53,088 nucleotides of DNA from Clostridiaceae bacterium (lineage in GTDB: Bacteria; Bacillota; Clostridia; Lachnospirales; Lachnospiraceae), in NCBI GenBank assembly GCA_009911065.1, contig QXWR01000035.1, positions 1 through 53,088 of the forward strand, written 5' to 3'. Below the pieces are notes generated by a model. That model was not told where the DNA came from. It did no database searches and saw only the letters and a list, made by a program, of their open reading frames with translations. A program made the position numbers and the translations under genes. Below are positions 1 through 7,995 of this stretch, one piece after another; position 1 is the stretch's first letter; each line of letters starts with the position of its first letter.

Positions 1-722
1 CGGAATTTAGCCGGGAAAATTTTGTGAAGTATTTGAATTATGTGGCGCGGATTATGCGCCGCTATGCCAATCAAAAGAGTCTGGATCAGTTGAAGAAGCT
101 GAAAATTCTGGTGATTTATACGGCAGATGTGAGTCAGGCCCAGGAGATCTATGATTTAGGCGGAGTGGTGATTCAGGTGGAGGCATCGTATTTGATCCAT
201 CAAAACACAAAAGAGATTTATGGCCGGTTAAAGGAAAAGGTGTCGGCAGGAGAAGGATTAAATGTAACGGAACGAATGGAGCTGATGATATTACCTCTGA
301 CCATAAAAGGAAAGAAGGAGAAGCAGGAATACATCCAAAAGGCAATCGAACTGGCAAAGAAGATGGAAGACCGCAGGCAAGGAGCGCAGGTAATAGCCGG
401 AATCTTGACGTTTACAGACAAAGTGCTAGACCCCGCTTATGCAAAGCGGGTGAAGGGAGAGATTAAGATGAATTTGGTAAGTCAGATGATTTTTCAAGAT
501 GGTTTTGACAGTGGAGTGGAACAGGGAATGACTCAGGGAAGTGAGAAAAAACTGATTCAGCTGGTATGTCGGAAGCTGCGAAAGAAAAAACCGCCGGAGA
601 CGATTTCAGAGGAGCTGGAGGAGGAACTGGAAGTGATTCAAAAGATCTGTAAAGCAGCAAAAGAGTATGGACCAGATTACGACTGGGAGCAGATTTATAA
701 GAAAATGTCTTTGAAGGAATGA
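1..722 (+). CDS. Rpn-type PD-(D/E)XK nuclease/transposase-like protein, C-terminal part (5' truncated)
   Basis: The reading frame is open to the left window edge, so the true start lies outside; the first in-frame GTG at 24 encodes an internal valine preceded by residues EFSRENF. About 240 residues remain. The sequence fits the C-terminal half of the Rpn (recombination-promoting nuclease, PD-(D/E)XK) family: a stretch like FSRENFVKYLNYVARI, a helical middle and a charged tail with the short VEQGMTQG element that in relatives is expanded into longer E-x-G repeats. The catalytic acidic core is expected upstream and is not visible, so activity cannot be judged. Family members are often multicopy and associated with mobile DNA. 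It converges on livF, with an inverted repeat between them. The family call rests on general resemblance only. Confidence 0.6.
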   Translation, partial: EFSRENFVKYLNYVARIMRRYANQKSLDQLKKLKILVIYTADVSQAQEIYDLGGVVIQVEASYLIHQNTKEIYGRLKEKVSAGEGLNVTERMELMILPLTIKGKKEKQEYIQKAIELAKKMEDRRQGAQVIAGILTFTDKVLDPAYAKRVKGEIKMNLVSQMIFQDGFDSGVEQGMTQGSEKKLIQLVCRKLRKKKPPETISEELEEELEVIQKICKAAKEYGPDYDWEQIYKKMSLKE

Positions 723-755
723 TCGACTGTTTCACCAGAGAATACTTTTCCGAGA

Positions 756-812
756 GTGCAGAGGGAAAAGCAAAGGCATAGTGGTGCTGCGATGAGCATT
801 TTCCCTCTGTAC
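756..812. terminator. Long inverted repeat between convergent genes
   Basis: Arms GTGCAGAGGGAAAA (756-769) and TTTTCCCTCTGTAC (799-812) pair over 14 positions with one G-T pair, around a 29-base loop. It lies between the end of the Rpn-like gene and the end of livF, which converge, so a bidirectional transcript end is the natural reading. There is no T-run outside the stem on either strand, so the terminator call is tentative. Confidence 0.4.
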
Positions 813-854
813 TATCAAAAAAGCATTTTCAGCGAAATATTTTTGGACAATTCC

Positions 855-1559
855 TTATTTTTTCTTCCCTAAATAAGCAGCTTTCACCGATTCGTCTGCC
901 AGCAGCTCTTTTCCTGGGCCGCTTAGGGAGATTTGTCCGGTTTCCAGCACATAGCCCTGGTCGGCAATCCGAAGAGCCATATTGGCATTCTGCTCAATAA
1001 GAAGGATGGTGACCCCCTGTTTGTTAATCTCCTGGATGATGCTGAAAATATCCTGGACGATCAAAGGGGCCAGACCTAAGGAAGGTTCATCCATCATCAA
1101 CAGACGAGGATGGCTCATTAAAGCTCTTGCCACAGCCAGCATCTGCTGTTCTCCGCCGGAGAGAGTGCCAGCCAGCTGCCAGCTGCGCTCCTTTAACCGG
1201 GGAAACAGGCTGTATACCCACTCAATATCCGACTCCAGGTCATCATTTCTAAGATATGCCCCAATTCGAATATTTTCAATGACCGACATATCTGGGAATA
1301 CCCGACGTCCTTCTGGAACCAGAGTAATGCCTCTTTTTACAATATCCGGGGTGTCCAGACCTAAAAGCTCAGCGCCGTCAAACTGGATGGAGCCGCCGGA
1401 GGCTTTGACCAGACCAGTGATGGAACGAAGAGTAGTGCTTTTGCCAGCGCCATTGGCGCCGATTAAGGTGACAATGGATTTGTCCGGAACTGTAAAGCTG
1501 ATGCCTTTTACTGCTTCAATTCCCCCATAGTTTACTCTCAAGTCTTTAATTGTCAGCAT
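855..1559 (-). CDS. livF: Branched-chain amino acid ABC transporter ATP-binding protein LivF
   Basis: A 234-residue cytoplasmic ATPase of the LIV-I type importer. Walker A (GANGAGKST) is at about residues 34-42, the ABC signature LSGGEQQ at about 133-139 and Walker B LLMMDEP at about 153-159, followed by the usual H-loop region. The short length and VPEGRRVFPDMSV stretch are typical of LivF rather than LivG. Its start codon (1557-1559) lies inside the end of livG, a 14-bp overlap, indicating translational coupling. It is the last gene of the minus-strand livJHMGF cluster. Substrate class follows from the full operon; the exact amino acid (Leu, Ile, Val or another) cannot be read from this subunit. 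Confidence 0.95.
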   Translation of the reverse strand: MLTIKDLRVNYGGIEAVKGISFTVPDKSIVTLIGANGAGKSTTLRSITGLVKASGGSIQFDGAELLGLDTPDIVKRGITLVPEGRRVFPDMSVIENIRIGAYLRNDDLESDIEWVYSLFPRLKERSWQLAGTLSGGEQQMLAVARALMSHPRLLMMDEPSLGLAPLIVQDIFSIIQEINKQGVTILLIEQNANMALRIADQGYVLETGQISLSGPGKELLADESVKAAYLGKKK

Positions 1560-2400
1560 CGTCGCTCACCCCCAAATATGCTTCAATTACTTTTGGATTG
1601 TTCTGGATTTCGTCTGGTACGCCCTGGGCGATAAGTTTGCCAAAATCCAACACATAAATCCGGTCTGAAATCTGCATAACCAGGTCCATGTGATGTTCAA
1701 TCATAAAAATAGTCAGATGATAGTCATCCCGAATCTGCCGGATAAAATCCGTCAGCTCCTGAGTTTCCTGAGGATTCATTCCCGCAGCCGGTTCGTCCAA
1801 TAAAAGCAACCTTGGACTTGTGGCAAGGGCACGGGCGATCTCTAGCCGGCGCTGTAAACCATAAGGCAGAGAGGAGGCAATCTCATCTTTTAAATGAGCC
1901 AGTCCCTGCATCTGCAAAAGATCCATGGATTCGTCCCTCATCCGTTGTTCTTCCTTGTGGTTTAAGCGAAGGGTGGCGGAAAATACATTTTGTTTGGCCC
2001 GCATGTGTTTGGCTATGAGTACATTGTCAAAGACCGTCAGGTTGCCAAAAAGCCGGATGTTCTGGAATGTTCTGGCAATTCCCAGTTTTGTTATCTGGTC
2101 CGGAGTTTTATGAACCGGCGTCAGGGATTGGGGAATTACGTCTCCTGCATAGAGACGGCGCATTTTTCCCTGAGGGGTATCTGCTAAGATGACCTCTCCC
2201 TGAAAGGAAACCGAGCCATAGGTGGGCTGATAAATGCCGGTGACACAGTTAAAGGCTGTGGTCTTACCAGCGCCGTTTGGACCAATGAGGGCTACAATCT
2301 CATGTTCATTCACATCCAAAGTAAGGCCGTTGACAGCCACCACGCCGCCAAACTGCATGGTAATCTGATCCATATGAAGTATATTATTCTTCCCGGTCAT
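1546..2400 (-). CDS. livG: Branched-chain amino acid ABC transporter ATP-binding protein LivG
   Basis: The second ATPase of the importer. With the start at 2400 the protein has 284 residues. That ATG is preceded by AAAGGAGGC and overlaps the livM stop as ATGA, which is why it is preferred over an in-frame ATG 27 codons upstream that would lie inside livM. Walker A GPNGAGKTT is at about residues 40-48, and the signature appears as a degenerate SLPYGLQRRLEIARAL form, usual for LivG. Walker B is LLLLDEPAAGMNP. The long insertion between Walker A and the signature (GIARTFQNIRLFGNLTV region) also separates LivG from LivF. It pairs with LivF under the LivH/LivM permease. Confidence 0.95.
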   Translation of the reverse strand: MTGKNNILHMDQITMQFGGVVAVNGLTLDVNEHEIVALIGPNGAGKTTAFNCVTGIYQPTYGSVSFQGEVILADTPQGKMRRLYAGDVIPQSLTPVHKTPDQITKLGIARTFQNIRLFGNLTVFDNVLIAKHMRAKQNVFSATLRLNHKEEQRMRDESMDLLQMQGLAHLKDEIASSLPYGLQRRLEIARALATSPRLLLLDEPAAGMNPQETQELTDFIRQIRDDYHLTIFMIEHHMDLVMQISDRIYVLDFGKLIAQGVPDEIQNNPKVIEAYLGVSDDADN

Positions 2401-3515
2401 TCTTTCATGCCTCCTTTCTTTGAGCCTTTGGAGGGCGTACTTCGTCCCTTCCATTTTTCTGGGATTCGACGCAGGAGGCACAAAAACCCATCCCAGGAAA
2501 ATTCTTTATCCCCCATAATGCCCCGGCGATAGAAAAGGACAACCACCATCAGCAGGATGGAAAAGATTACCATACGGAAACCGGAGCGGAACAGAGGAAT
2601 GGTAACGCCTCCAATGACCAGGGGATCGTCAAAAAACCGCAGAAGTTCCCGGCCAGAGGTGACTAAAAATGCTCCCAAAACGCTTCCGGTCACACTGCCG
2701 ATACCGCCTAAAACCACAATCAGAAGAATATCATAGGTAAGGGATACCTGAAAGGTCTTAGAGTCAATGGAGCGCATAAACATGGCCAGCATTCCGCCGC
2801 CCACACCAGTAAAAAAGGAAGAGATTACAAAGGAAAGCTCTTTGTAGCGGAACAAATTCAGTCCCATGGACTGAGCTGCAATCTCATCTTCTCGTATCGC
2901 TTTAAAGGCGCGGCCATAGGAAGAATGAATCAAAAGCACCATAAGCACAATGCATAGGGCGGCCAGTCCAAAGACCGCAAAAATACTGGAAAAGCCAGGA
3001 ATATTTTTCAGTCCATAAGAGCCGTTGGTGATGGTGTCAAACATGGGGGCAGCAATAAAGGCCCGAATGATCTCGGAAAAGCCGAGGGTTGCAATGGCCA
3101 GATAATCACTTTTCAGCCTAAGGACAGGAATCCCGATGAGAGCTGCCAGAGCGGCGCTGGCCAATCCGCCAAGGAGCAGAGCAACTGGAATGGGAAGCTG
3201 AATATTAGCGATCACTGGGGAAATGCCGCTGACATAGTACACACTGGCCCGCGCCTCAACGGGAATGGTAAATATAGCCACAATGTAAGCGCCGATAGCC
3301 ATAAATCCAGCCTGCCCCAGAGAGAACAGCCCGGTAAATCCGGTGAGCAGATTCATGGAAACCGCCACGACCGCATAGATGGCGCTGCGCTCCAAAATAG
3401 AGATCTGGTAGCTGTAGCCTGCTGTGTCAGACTGAAGAAAGGCTAGAAAACCTAGGAGCAGCCCCAAGGCCCCAAGGGAATACAGATTGTTTTTGTTTTT
3501 GGTTATATTTTTCAT
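2397..3515 (-). CDS. livM: Branched-chain amino acid ABC transporter permease LivM
   Basis: A 372-residue integral membrane permease with about nine to ten hydrophobic segments. The LivM hallmarks are present: MNLLTGFTGLFSLGQAGFMAIG near the N-terminus and AIREDEIAAQSMGLN, the EAA-type cytoplasmic loop that contacts the ATPases. The start at 3515 has a GAGGTGAT ribosome site and lies 10 bp after the livH stop; an in-frame ATG 12 codons upstream would overlap livH and lacks a site. A charged C-terminal tail (PEKWKGRSTPSKGSKKGG) is longer than in many homologues. It forms the pore with LivH in the cytoplasmic membrane. Confidence 0.94.
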   Translation of the reverse strand: MKNITKNKNNLYSLGALGLLLGFLAFLQSDTAGYSYQISILERSAIYAVVAVSMNLLTGFTGLFSLGQAGFMAIGAYIVAIFTIPVEARASVYYVSGISPVIANIQLPIPVALLLGGLASAALAALIGIPVLRLKSDYLAIATLGFSEIIRAFIAAPMFDTITNGSYGLKNIPGFSSIFAVFGLAALCIVLMVLLIHSSYGRAFKAIREDEIAAQSMGLNLFRYKELSFVISSFFTGVGGGMLAMFMRSIDSKTFQVSLTYDILLIVVLGGIGSVTGSVLGAFLVTSGRELLRFFDDPLVIGGVTIPLFRSGFRMVIFSILLMVVVLFYRRGIMGDKEFSWDGFLCLLRRIPEKWKGRSTPSKGSKKGGMKE

Positions 3516-3525
3516 ATGGATCACC

Positions 3526-4407
3526 TCACACTTTATCGGTTGTCTTCTCACCGAACAGGCCGGTAGGACGGATGAGAAGCATTACAATCAGCAGGATAAA
3601 GGTAAATGCATCGCTGAAAGTAGATTGTCCCATAGCCACCAGGGCAGTTTCTCCAAGTCCCAGAATGAATCCGCCGATTACAGCGCCGGGAATGCTTCCA
3701 ATCCCCCCAAATACAGCAGCCACAAAGCATTTTAACCCCGGAAGGGAACCAGAGAAAGGAAATACGGTCATCCGGTCCGTAAAATAGAGAATGGAACCGA
3801 TTCCAGCAAGCAAAGACCCTACGGCAAAGGTAAAGGAGATGGTTTTATTAATCTTAATTCCCATTAAGGAGGCGGTTTCATAATCCTTGGACACAGCCCT
3901 CATAGCCATGCCAATCTTGGTGTGATTGATCAAAAGAATCAGAAGATACACCAAAACCAGAGTGAGAACCGGCGTAAGGAAGGTAACAAAAGAGGCGGAA
4001 AGTCCTCCGATCTGGAAAATCCTTTTTAAAAAAGGGATTTCTGGATAGCCTTTGGGAAGGGCTGTAAAAAGATAAGTGGCAAGATTCTGCAGCAAATAAG
4101 ATACGCCGATGGCAGAAATCATAACCGACATTCGGGGGGCCGAGCGGAGAGGACGGTAAGCCACCCGCTCAATGGACACTCCGAGAATAACCGTAATCAG
4201 TAATGTTACCGGAATTGCAAGAAACCAGGGCAGGCTTGCCATGGCAAAAATCATAAAATAACCTGCCATCATAAAAATATCCCCATGGGCAAAATTGATC
4301 AGCCTAAGGATTCCATATACCAGAGTATAACCGATGGCAATCAGTGCGTAGGCGCCTCCCAGGGAGATTCCGGTCAGGCATTGCTGAAGGAATGTTGTGA
4401 AACTCAT
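3526..4407 (-). CDS. livH: Branched-chain amino acid ABC transporter permease LivH
   Basis: A 293-residue membrane permease, partner of LivM. The N-terminal GGAYALIAIGYTLVYGILRLINFAHG signature region of LivH is present (two short pieces: LIAIGYTLVYG and LINFAHGD), with about eight hydrophobic segments and the loop AVSKDYETASLMGI, the ATPase-contacting helix. The ATG at 4407 is preceded by CAGGAGGACAG; an in-frame ATG 36 codons earlier has no such site and would read through the hairpin at 4466-4497. It is the first gene after livJ on the minus strand and is separated from it by 169 bp containing that hairpin. Confidence 0.94.
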   Translation of the reverse strand: MSFTTFLQQCLTGISLGGAYALIAIGYTLVYGILRLINFAHGDIFMMAGYFMIFAMASLPWFLAIPVTLLITVILGVSIERVAYRPLRSAPRMSVMISAIGVSYLLQNLATYLFTALPKGYPEIPFLKRIFQIGGLSASFVTFLTPVLTLVLVYLLILLINHTKIGMAMRAVSKDYETASLMGIKINKTISFTFAVGSLLAGIGSILYFTDRMTVFPFSGSLPGLKCFVAAVFGGIGSIPGAVIGGFILGLGETALVAMGQSTFSDAFTFILLIVMLLIRPTGLFGEKTTDKV

Positions 4408-4465
4408 AAGAGCTGTCCTCCTGTTTTTAGTCTTAAAGTGTGATGGTTTTTTGAGACCGGAGAAA

Positions 4466-4497
4466 GGCCGCGGGGCAAATGAATGCCTCCTGCGGCC
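4466..4497 (-). terminator. GC-rich hairpin between livJ and livH (attenuator or RNA-stabilising stem)
   Basis: GGCCGC (4466-4471) pairs with GCGGCC (4492-4497), with further GC pairs inside. On the minus strand it is followed by CTTTCTCC, not a clean U-run, so it may act as a partial terminator or 3' stabiliser giving more binding protein than permease. That role is inferred from position. Confidence 0.45.
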
Positions 4498-4576
4498 TGT
4501 GGCACATGCAACCATTTTGTCAGTCAGAATAGTTGCTGGCTTGTTTCATTGTAACCATCCAAAAGGTTACGTTTGA

Positions 4577-5740
4577 TTATTCTACGGTTGTAGTGGTAAG
4601 GAACTGGAATTTTCCATCTTTGATGGTCTTAATAAAAGCAATGTCCTTGTTGGCATCACCTGTTTCATTGAACGTAATGGTTCCGGTCACACCGTCGATC
4701 TGGACTCCCTTTAAAGAATCCCGGATTGCAGTGGTATCTGTGGAACCTGCAGTTTCAATGGCTTTGATGGCAGCCAGATAGGAATCATAGCCCAAAGCAG
4801 ACACAGCCGGGATAATGGCTTCCTGCTTGTTGTCAGTGAGATATTTTTTAAAGCCTTCAATAAAAGCGGCAGCCTCTTCATTGGCAGGTTCCGCCTCGTC
4901 AAAGAAAGTGGAGAGCACAACGCCTTCTGCGTCTGCGCCGGCATTTTCAATGATCGTGGAATTTTCCCATGTATCTCCTGCTGCAATGGTAGCTGTAATG
5001 CCCAGCTCTCTGGCCTGCTTGATGATTAAAGGAGCAGTGGTAATAGAAGAAGGAGCAAAAATGATGTCCGGGTTAGCAGCCTTAATGTTGGTCAGAATCG
5101 CCTTGAAATCGGTCTGATTGGTCTGGAACTGCTCCTCACTTACTACATTGCCGCCAAGGCTGGAAAAGGCTTCCTTAAAAAAGGAACCAAGACCAGAAGA
5201 ATAGTCATCTCCCAGCTGGGTAATCACTGCAGCGTTTTTCGCTCCGTTCTGGAAAGCATAGTTAGCCATTACCGTACCCTGGAAGGGGTCGATGAAACAC
5301 ACACGGAAATAAAAATCATTGCCTTCCGTTACCTGAGGATTGGTGCAGGAACATCCAATGGCCGGGATTTTAGCATCGGCAAAAATCTGTCCGGCAGCGA
5401 TGGATACACCAGAGCCATAGCTTCCCAGCACAACACTGACTTTCTCGCTGACCAGCTTTTGAGCCGCATTGACTGCTTCTGTCTTGTCAGACTTGTTGTC
5501 AACTTCCACCAGCTCCACTTTGTACTCTTCTCCATTGATGGTAACAGTGGGATGTACCTGGTTGGCATAACGGATGCCTAAAACTTCCTGAAATCCGCCG
5601 CCGCCGTTTTCGCCTGTAGTGGGCTGGAATACGCCGATTTTGATTACCTTGTCATCGGATTTTTTGCCGCCGCATCCAGTAAGAGACCCAGCAGCCAGAC
5701 ATGCAGCCATGGTAATACACATGAATTTCCTGATTTTCAT
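4577..5740 (-). CDS. livJ: Branched-chain amino acid ABC transporter substrate-binding lipoprotein LivJ/LivK
   Basis: A 387-residue extracytoplasmic binding protein. The N-terminus has a basic start, a hydrophobic stretch and lipobox LTGC followed by GGKKSDDK, so it should be a lipoprotein anchored outside the membrane. The mature part opens with IKIGVFQPTTGENGGGG, the type I periplasmic-binding fold start of the Leu/Ile/Val-binding family, with two lobes (VVLGSYGSGVSIAAGQIFADAKIPAIG is the ligand-contacting strand-loop). The start at 5740 has CGAGGAGGAACG upstream; an ATG 24 codons earlier is not preceded by a ribosome site. It is first in the liv cluster and has its own sigma-A promoter at 5909-5936. 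The exact ligand is not determinable. Confidence 0.94.
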   Translation of the reverse strand: MKIRKFMCITMAACLAAGSLTGCGGKKSDDKVIKIGVFQPTTGENGGGGFQEVLGIRYANQVHPTVTINGEEYKVELVEVDNKSDKTEAVNAAQKLVSEKVSVVLGSYGSGVSIAAGQIFADAKIPAIGCSCTNPQVTEGNDFYFRVCFIDPFQGTVMANYAFQNGAKNAAVITQLGDDYSSGLGSFFKEAFSSLGGNVVSEEQFQTNQTDFKAILTNIKAANPDIIFAPSSITTAPLIIKQARELGITATIAAGDTWENSTIIENAGADAEGVVLSTFFDEAEPANEEAAAFIEGFKKYLTDNKQEAIIPAVSALGYDSYLAAIKAIETAGSTDTTAIRDSLKGVQIDGVTGTITFNETGDANKDIAFIKTIKDGKFQFLTTTTVE

Positions 5741-5860
5741 AATACGTTCCTCCTCGTTTCGCCTGCTGTCCGCAGCAGGCTGACATTTTTTGACTCTTTT
5801 GGTGAAAAGCAATCCCGTTTTTCACTGGAAACCTTCAAATTTCACAGTTGTTCACGGAAG

Positions 5861-5888
5861 TGTACACTCGTCAAAGACAAGTGTCTTT
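5861..5888 (-). promoter_or_regulatory. Nested palindromes in the livJ leader
   Basis: Between the livJ promoter and its start lie GTGTACAC (5862-5869) and a hairpin AAAGAC-N4-GTCTTT (5873-5888), while ACACT (5864-5868) can also pair with AGTGT (5880-5884), giving mutually exclusive stems. They could be an operator or an RNA switch; no known motif was matched and no T-box consensus is present. Confidence 0.3.
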
Positions 5889-5908
5889 AATAGAAAAACA
5901 ACGAGTCT

Positions 5909-5936
5909 ATTATAGCAGAAATCGTAAAAAATTCAA
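5909..5936 (-). promoter_or_regulatory. Sigma-A promoter of livJ
   Basis: On the minus strand TTGAAT (5931-5936) is followed after 16 bp by a perfect TATAAT (5909-5914). The start of transcription would be near 5902, about 160 bases before the livJ ATG. The A/T-rich sequence over the -35 (5930-5944) agrees at 11 of 15 positions with the CodY box, a weak match. Confidence 0.7.
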
Positions 5937-5979
5937 GGAAAATTTAAAATTTGTACGTTGCTTGCCGCTGTTTTGCAGG

Positions 5980-7782
5980 TTAGTTCATCGTTGTGGTGTT
6001 GAGTTTTTCAAAATATTCGTCATGGGTTTTCTGATACACCTGATTAAATTCTTCATCTTTGCCGGAATGAAGCATGGAAATATAGTTATGCACCTGATGT
6101 TTGATCTCAGGTTTTGCTCTGGCCACAGTCGCAGCTCCCACATTGGAGCACACATCAGAAATCCGTTCTGCCTCGGAGAGCAGATTGAAAAATTCGGAAC
6201 CGTTGAAAACTCCACATTCTCCTTTTCGAAGCCGCTCCAAATGATTGCTTTTTAACACATTAACCAGATCGTCCACCACTTGCTCCAACGGTTCAATCCG
6301 GCGGGCTTCGGTCAGATTTTGTTTTCGGAACGCCTCGCTGGTGTGATTTAAAATCGTGTCCAACAGTTCCCACAAAACCGTCAGTTCCGACAGGGCGACT
6401 TTGGAAAAGGCGCTGTCTTTATTGTGAAGTTCCGCTGCAATTTCAGCAATATTTAAAGCATGATCACCTAAACGTTCAAATTCTGTAATGGCAGAAAAAT
6501 AGTAGTTCATAATCTCCACATGATAGTGGGATGTGATGGTAGCGGAAATCTGAACCAGATAATTGCTTACCTGGTCTGCCATTTTGTCAATGGAATCTTC
6601 TTCTTCCTCCATTTGTTTCATGACCTGGGGGTCAAACTGGAAGAACATGTCCAATGCATGGCGGATGTTGGTTCTTGCCAGCTGGCACATAACTAAAAGC
6701 ACATCATAACAACGGCCAAAGGCCATGGCTGGCGTGCTGATAAATACCGGATTCAGGCTGTCTAACATCTCGTCGTATTTTCCCAAAGCCACAGGTTCGT
6801 TTTTCACAAGCTTATAGCTGACCTTTTCATAAATACCGACAAAGGGAAGAAGAATCAGGGCGCAAGCCAGATTGAAGACCGTATTGGTATTGGCAATGCC
6901 TCCGGAATAAATGGCCTGATTCCAAATGCCGTCTAACAGTCCGGCCTTATGAATGATGGTGACAACAAGAAGAATCAGGGCGGACTTGCTTAAATTGTAT
7001 AAAATGTTTACTACCCCCACTCTTTTGGCGTCCGGTTTGGCGCCGATGTTACAGACAATGGCTGTGGTTACACAGTCACCTAAGTAAACGCCTACCAGTA
7101 CAGTATAGATCTCTCCAAAAGTCAGCTGGCCGGATGTGGAAAAAGCCTGCAGGATACCAATGGTGGCAGAAGAGCTTTGAAGGGCAAAGGCAACGCCTGC
7201 TCCGGACAGATAGGCAAGGAGGGGATTTTCCCCTAAAACAGAAAAGAGCCGTTCCACAATTCCGCTGTCTGAAAGAACGCCAACTGCGTCCGTCATGGTA
7301 AGCAGTCCGGAAAAGAGAATGCCAAATCCAATGATAATGTGTCCGATTTTGGCAGAATCGCTGGATTTCATTCCCATAATGATTACAATGCCAATGATCA
7401 GGGCCAAAGGCGCCAGGGTTGACGGTTTCAAAAACTGAAGAAACCAGGTTCCCGATGAATTAAGGTCCAAAAGACGAATGATCTGTCCAGTGATGGTGGT
7501 ACCTACATTGGCGCCGATGATAATTCCCAAAGATTGTCCAAGGGAGATAATGCCTGCGCCTACAAGTCCGGATGTGAGCACAATGGTTGCAGTGGAGGAT
7601 TGGACCACTGCAGTCACCGTCAGTCCCAGCAAAAAAGCCTTTAAGGGAGTGCCGGTGATTCGCTCCATGGCTTTTTTCAGAGTGCCGGAGGAACTGGTTT
7701 TCAATCCGTCTCCCATCATGCGCATTCCATACAAAAACATGGCAAGTCCGCCGAAAAGTGTGATTACATTAAAAATATTCAT
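5980..7782 (-). CDS. Na+/phosphate cotransporter family protein with PhoU-like C-terminal domain
   Basis: A 600-residue protein. Residues about 1-310 form the Na/Pi-cotransporter (NptA/PNaS) membrane part with two inverted halves, each carrying the QSS motif: VVQSSTATIVLTSG and ALQSSSATIGILQAF. Residues about 350-560 are helical and resemble PhoU (EMLDSLNPVFISTPAMAFGRC, then FERLGDHALNIAE and later AERISDVCSNVG, the two PhoU-like E-R-x-x-D helices). Such proteins are annotated as Na+-driven phosphate importers; the PhoU part is thought to regulate them. The start at 7782 has AGGAGA 9 bp upstream. It is monocistronic, transcribed toward the livJ promoter region, and no pst or pho genes are adjacent. 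Confidence 0.9.
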   Translation of the reverse strand: MNIFNVITLFGGLAMFLYGMRMMGDGLKTSSSGTLKKAMERITGTPLKAFLLGLTVTAVVQSSTATIVLTSGLVGAGIISLGQSLGIIIGANVGTTITGQIIRLLDLNSSGTWFLQFLKPSTLAPLALIIGIVIIMGMKSSDSAKIGHIIIGFGILFSGLLTMTDAVGVLSDSGIVERLFSVLGENPLLAYLSGAGVAFALQSSSATIGILQAFSTSGQLTFGEIYTVLVGVYLGDCVTTAIVCNIGAKPDAKRVGVVNILYNLSKSALILLVVTIIHKAGLLDGIWNQAIYSGGIANTNTVFNLACALILLPFVGIYEKVSYKLVKNEPVALGKYDEMLDSLNPVFISTPAMAFGRCYDVLLVMCQLARTNIRHALDMFFQFDPQVMKQMEEEEDSIDKMADQVSNYLVQISATITSHYHVEIMNYYFSAITEFERLGDHALNIAEIAAELHNKDSAFSKVALSELTVLWELLDTILNHTSEAFRKQNLTEARRIEPLEQVVDDLVNVLKSNHLERLRKGECGVFNGSEFFNLLSEAERISDVCSNVGAATVARAKPEIKHQVHNYISMLHSGKDEEFNQVYQKTHDEYFEKLNTTTMN

Positions 7783-7829
7783 AGAATGTCTCCTGTTTTG
7801 TTATATAAGGGGGCAAAGGCCCACTTAGG

Positions 7830-7858
7830 ATTGTATCATATACGGAGTTTTGTTTCAC
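7830..7858 (-). promoter_or_regulatory. Probable promoter of the Na/Pi cotransporter gene
   Basis: On the minus strand an extended -10 TGATACAAT ends at 7830, with GTGAAA (7853-7858) at 17 bp as a partial -35. It lies 48 bp before the ATG. Confidence 0.5.
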
Positions 7859-7866
7859 TATTTTTT

Positions 7867-7875
7867 TGCTAAAAT
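7867..7875 (+). promoter_or_regulatory. Possible extended -10 promoter for the nucleotidyltransferase at 7996
   Basis: TGCTAAAAT (7867-7875) has the TGN extension and a TAAAAT -10, with no good -35. It is divergent from the cotransporter promoter about 35 bp away. Confidence 0.35.
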
Positions 7876-7995
7876 ATGTCAAAAATGGAAGTTTAGAGGG
7901 GAAGTTTGACGGCCGTGGGAAGTTTCCTGTTGTCAGTTCTGTGTCATTGGGATAAAATAAGAGAGAAATCGGAAAAAAGAAGGGGAGGATGGAAG

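Noticed and set aside
24..26. GTG as the start of the first gene
   Set aside because: The frame is open to position 3 and encodes family-like residues upstream, so this is an internal codon of a truncated gene.
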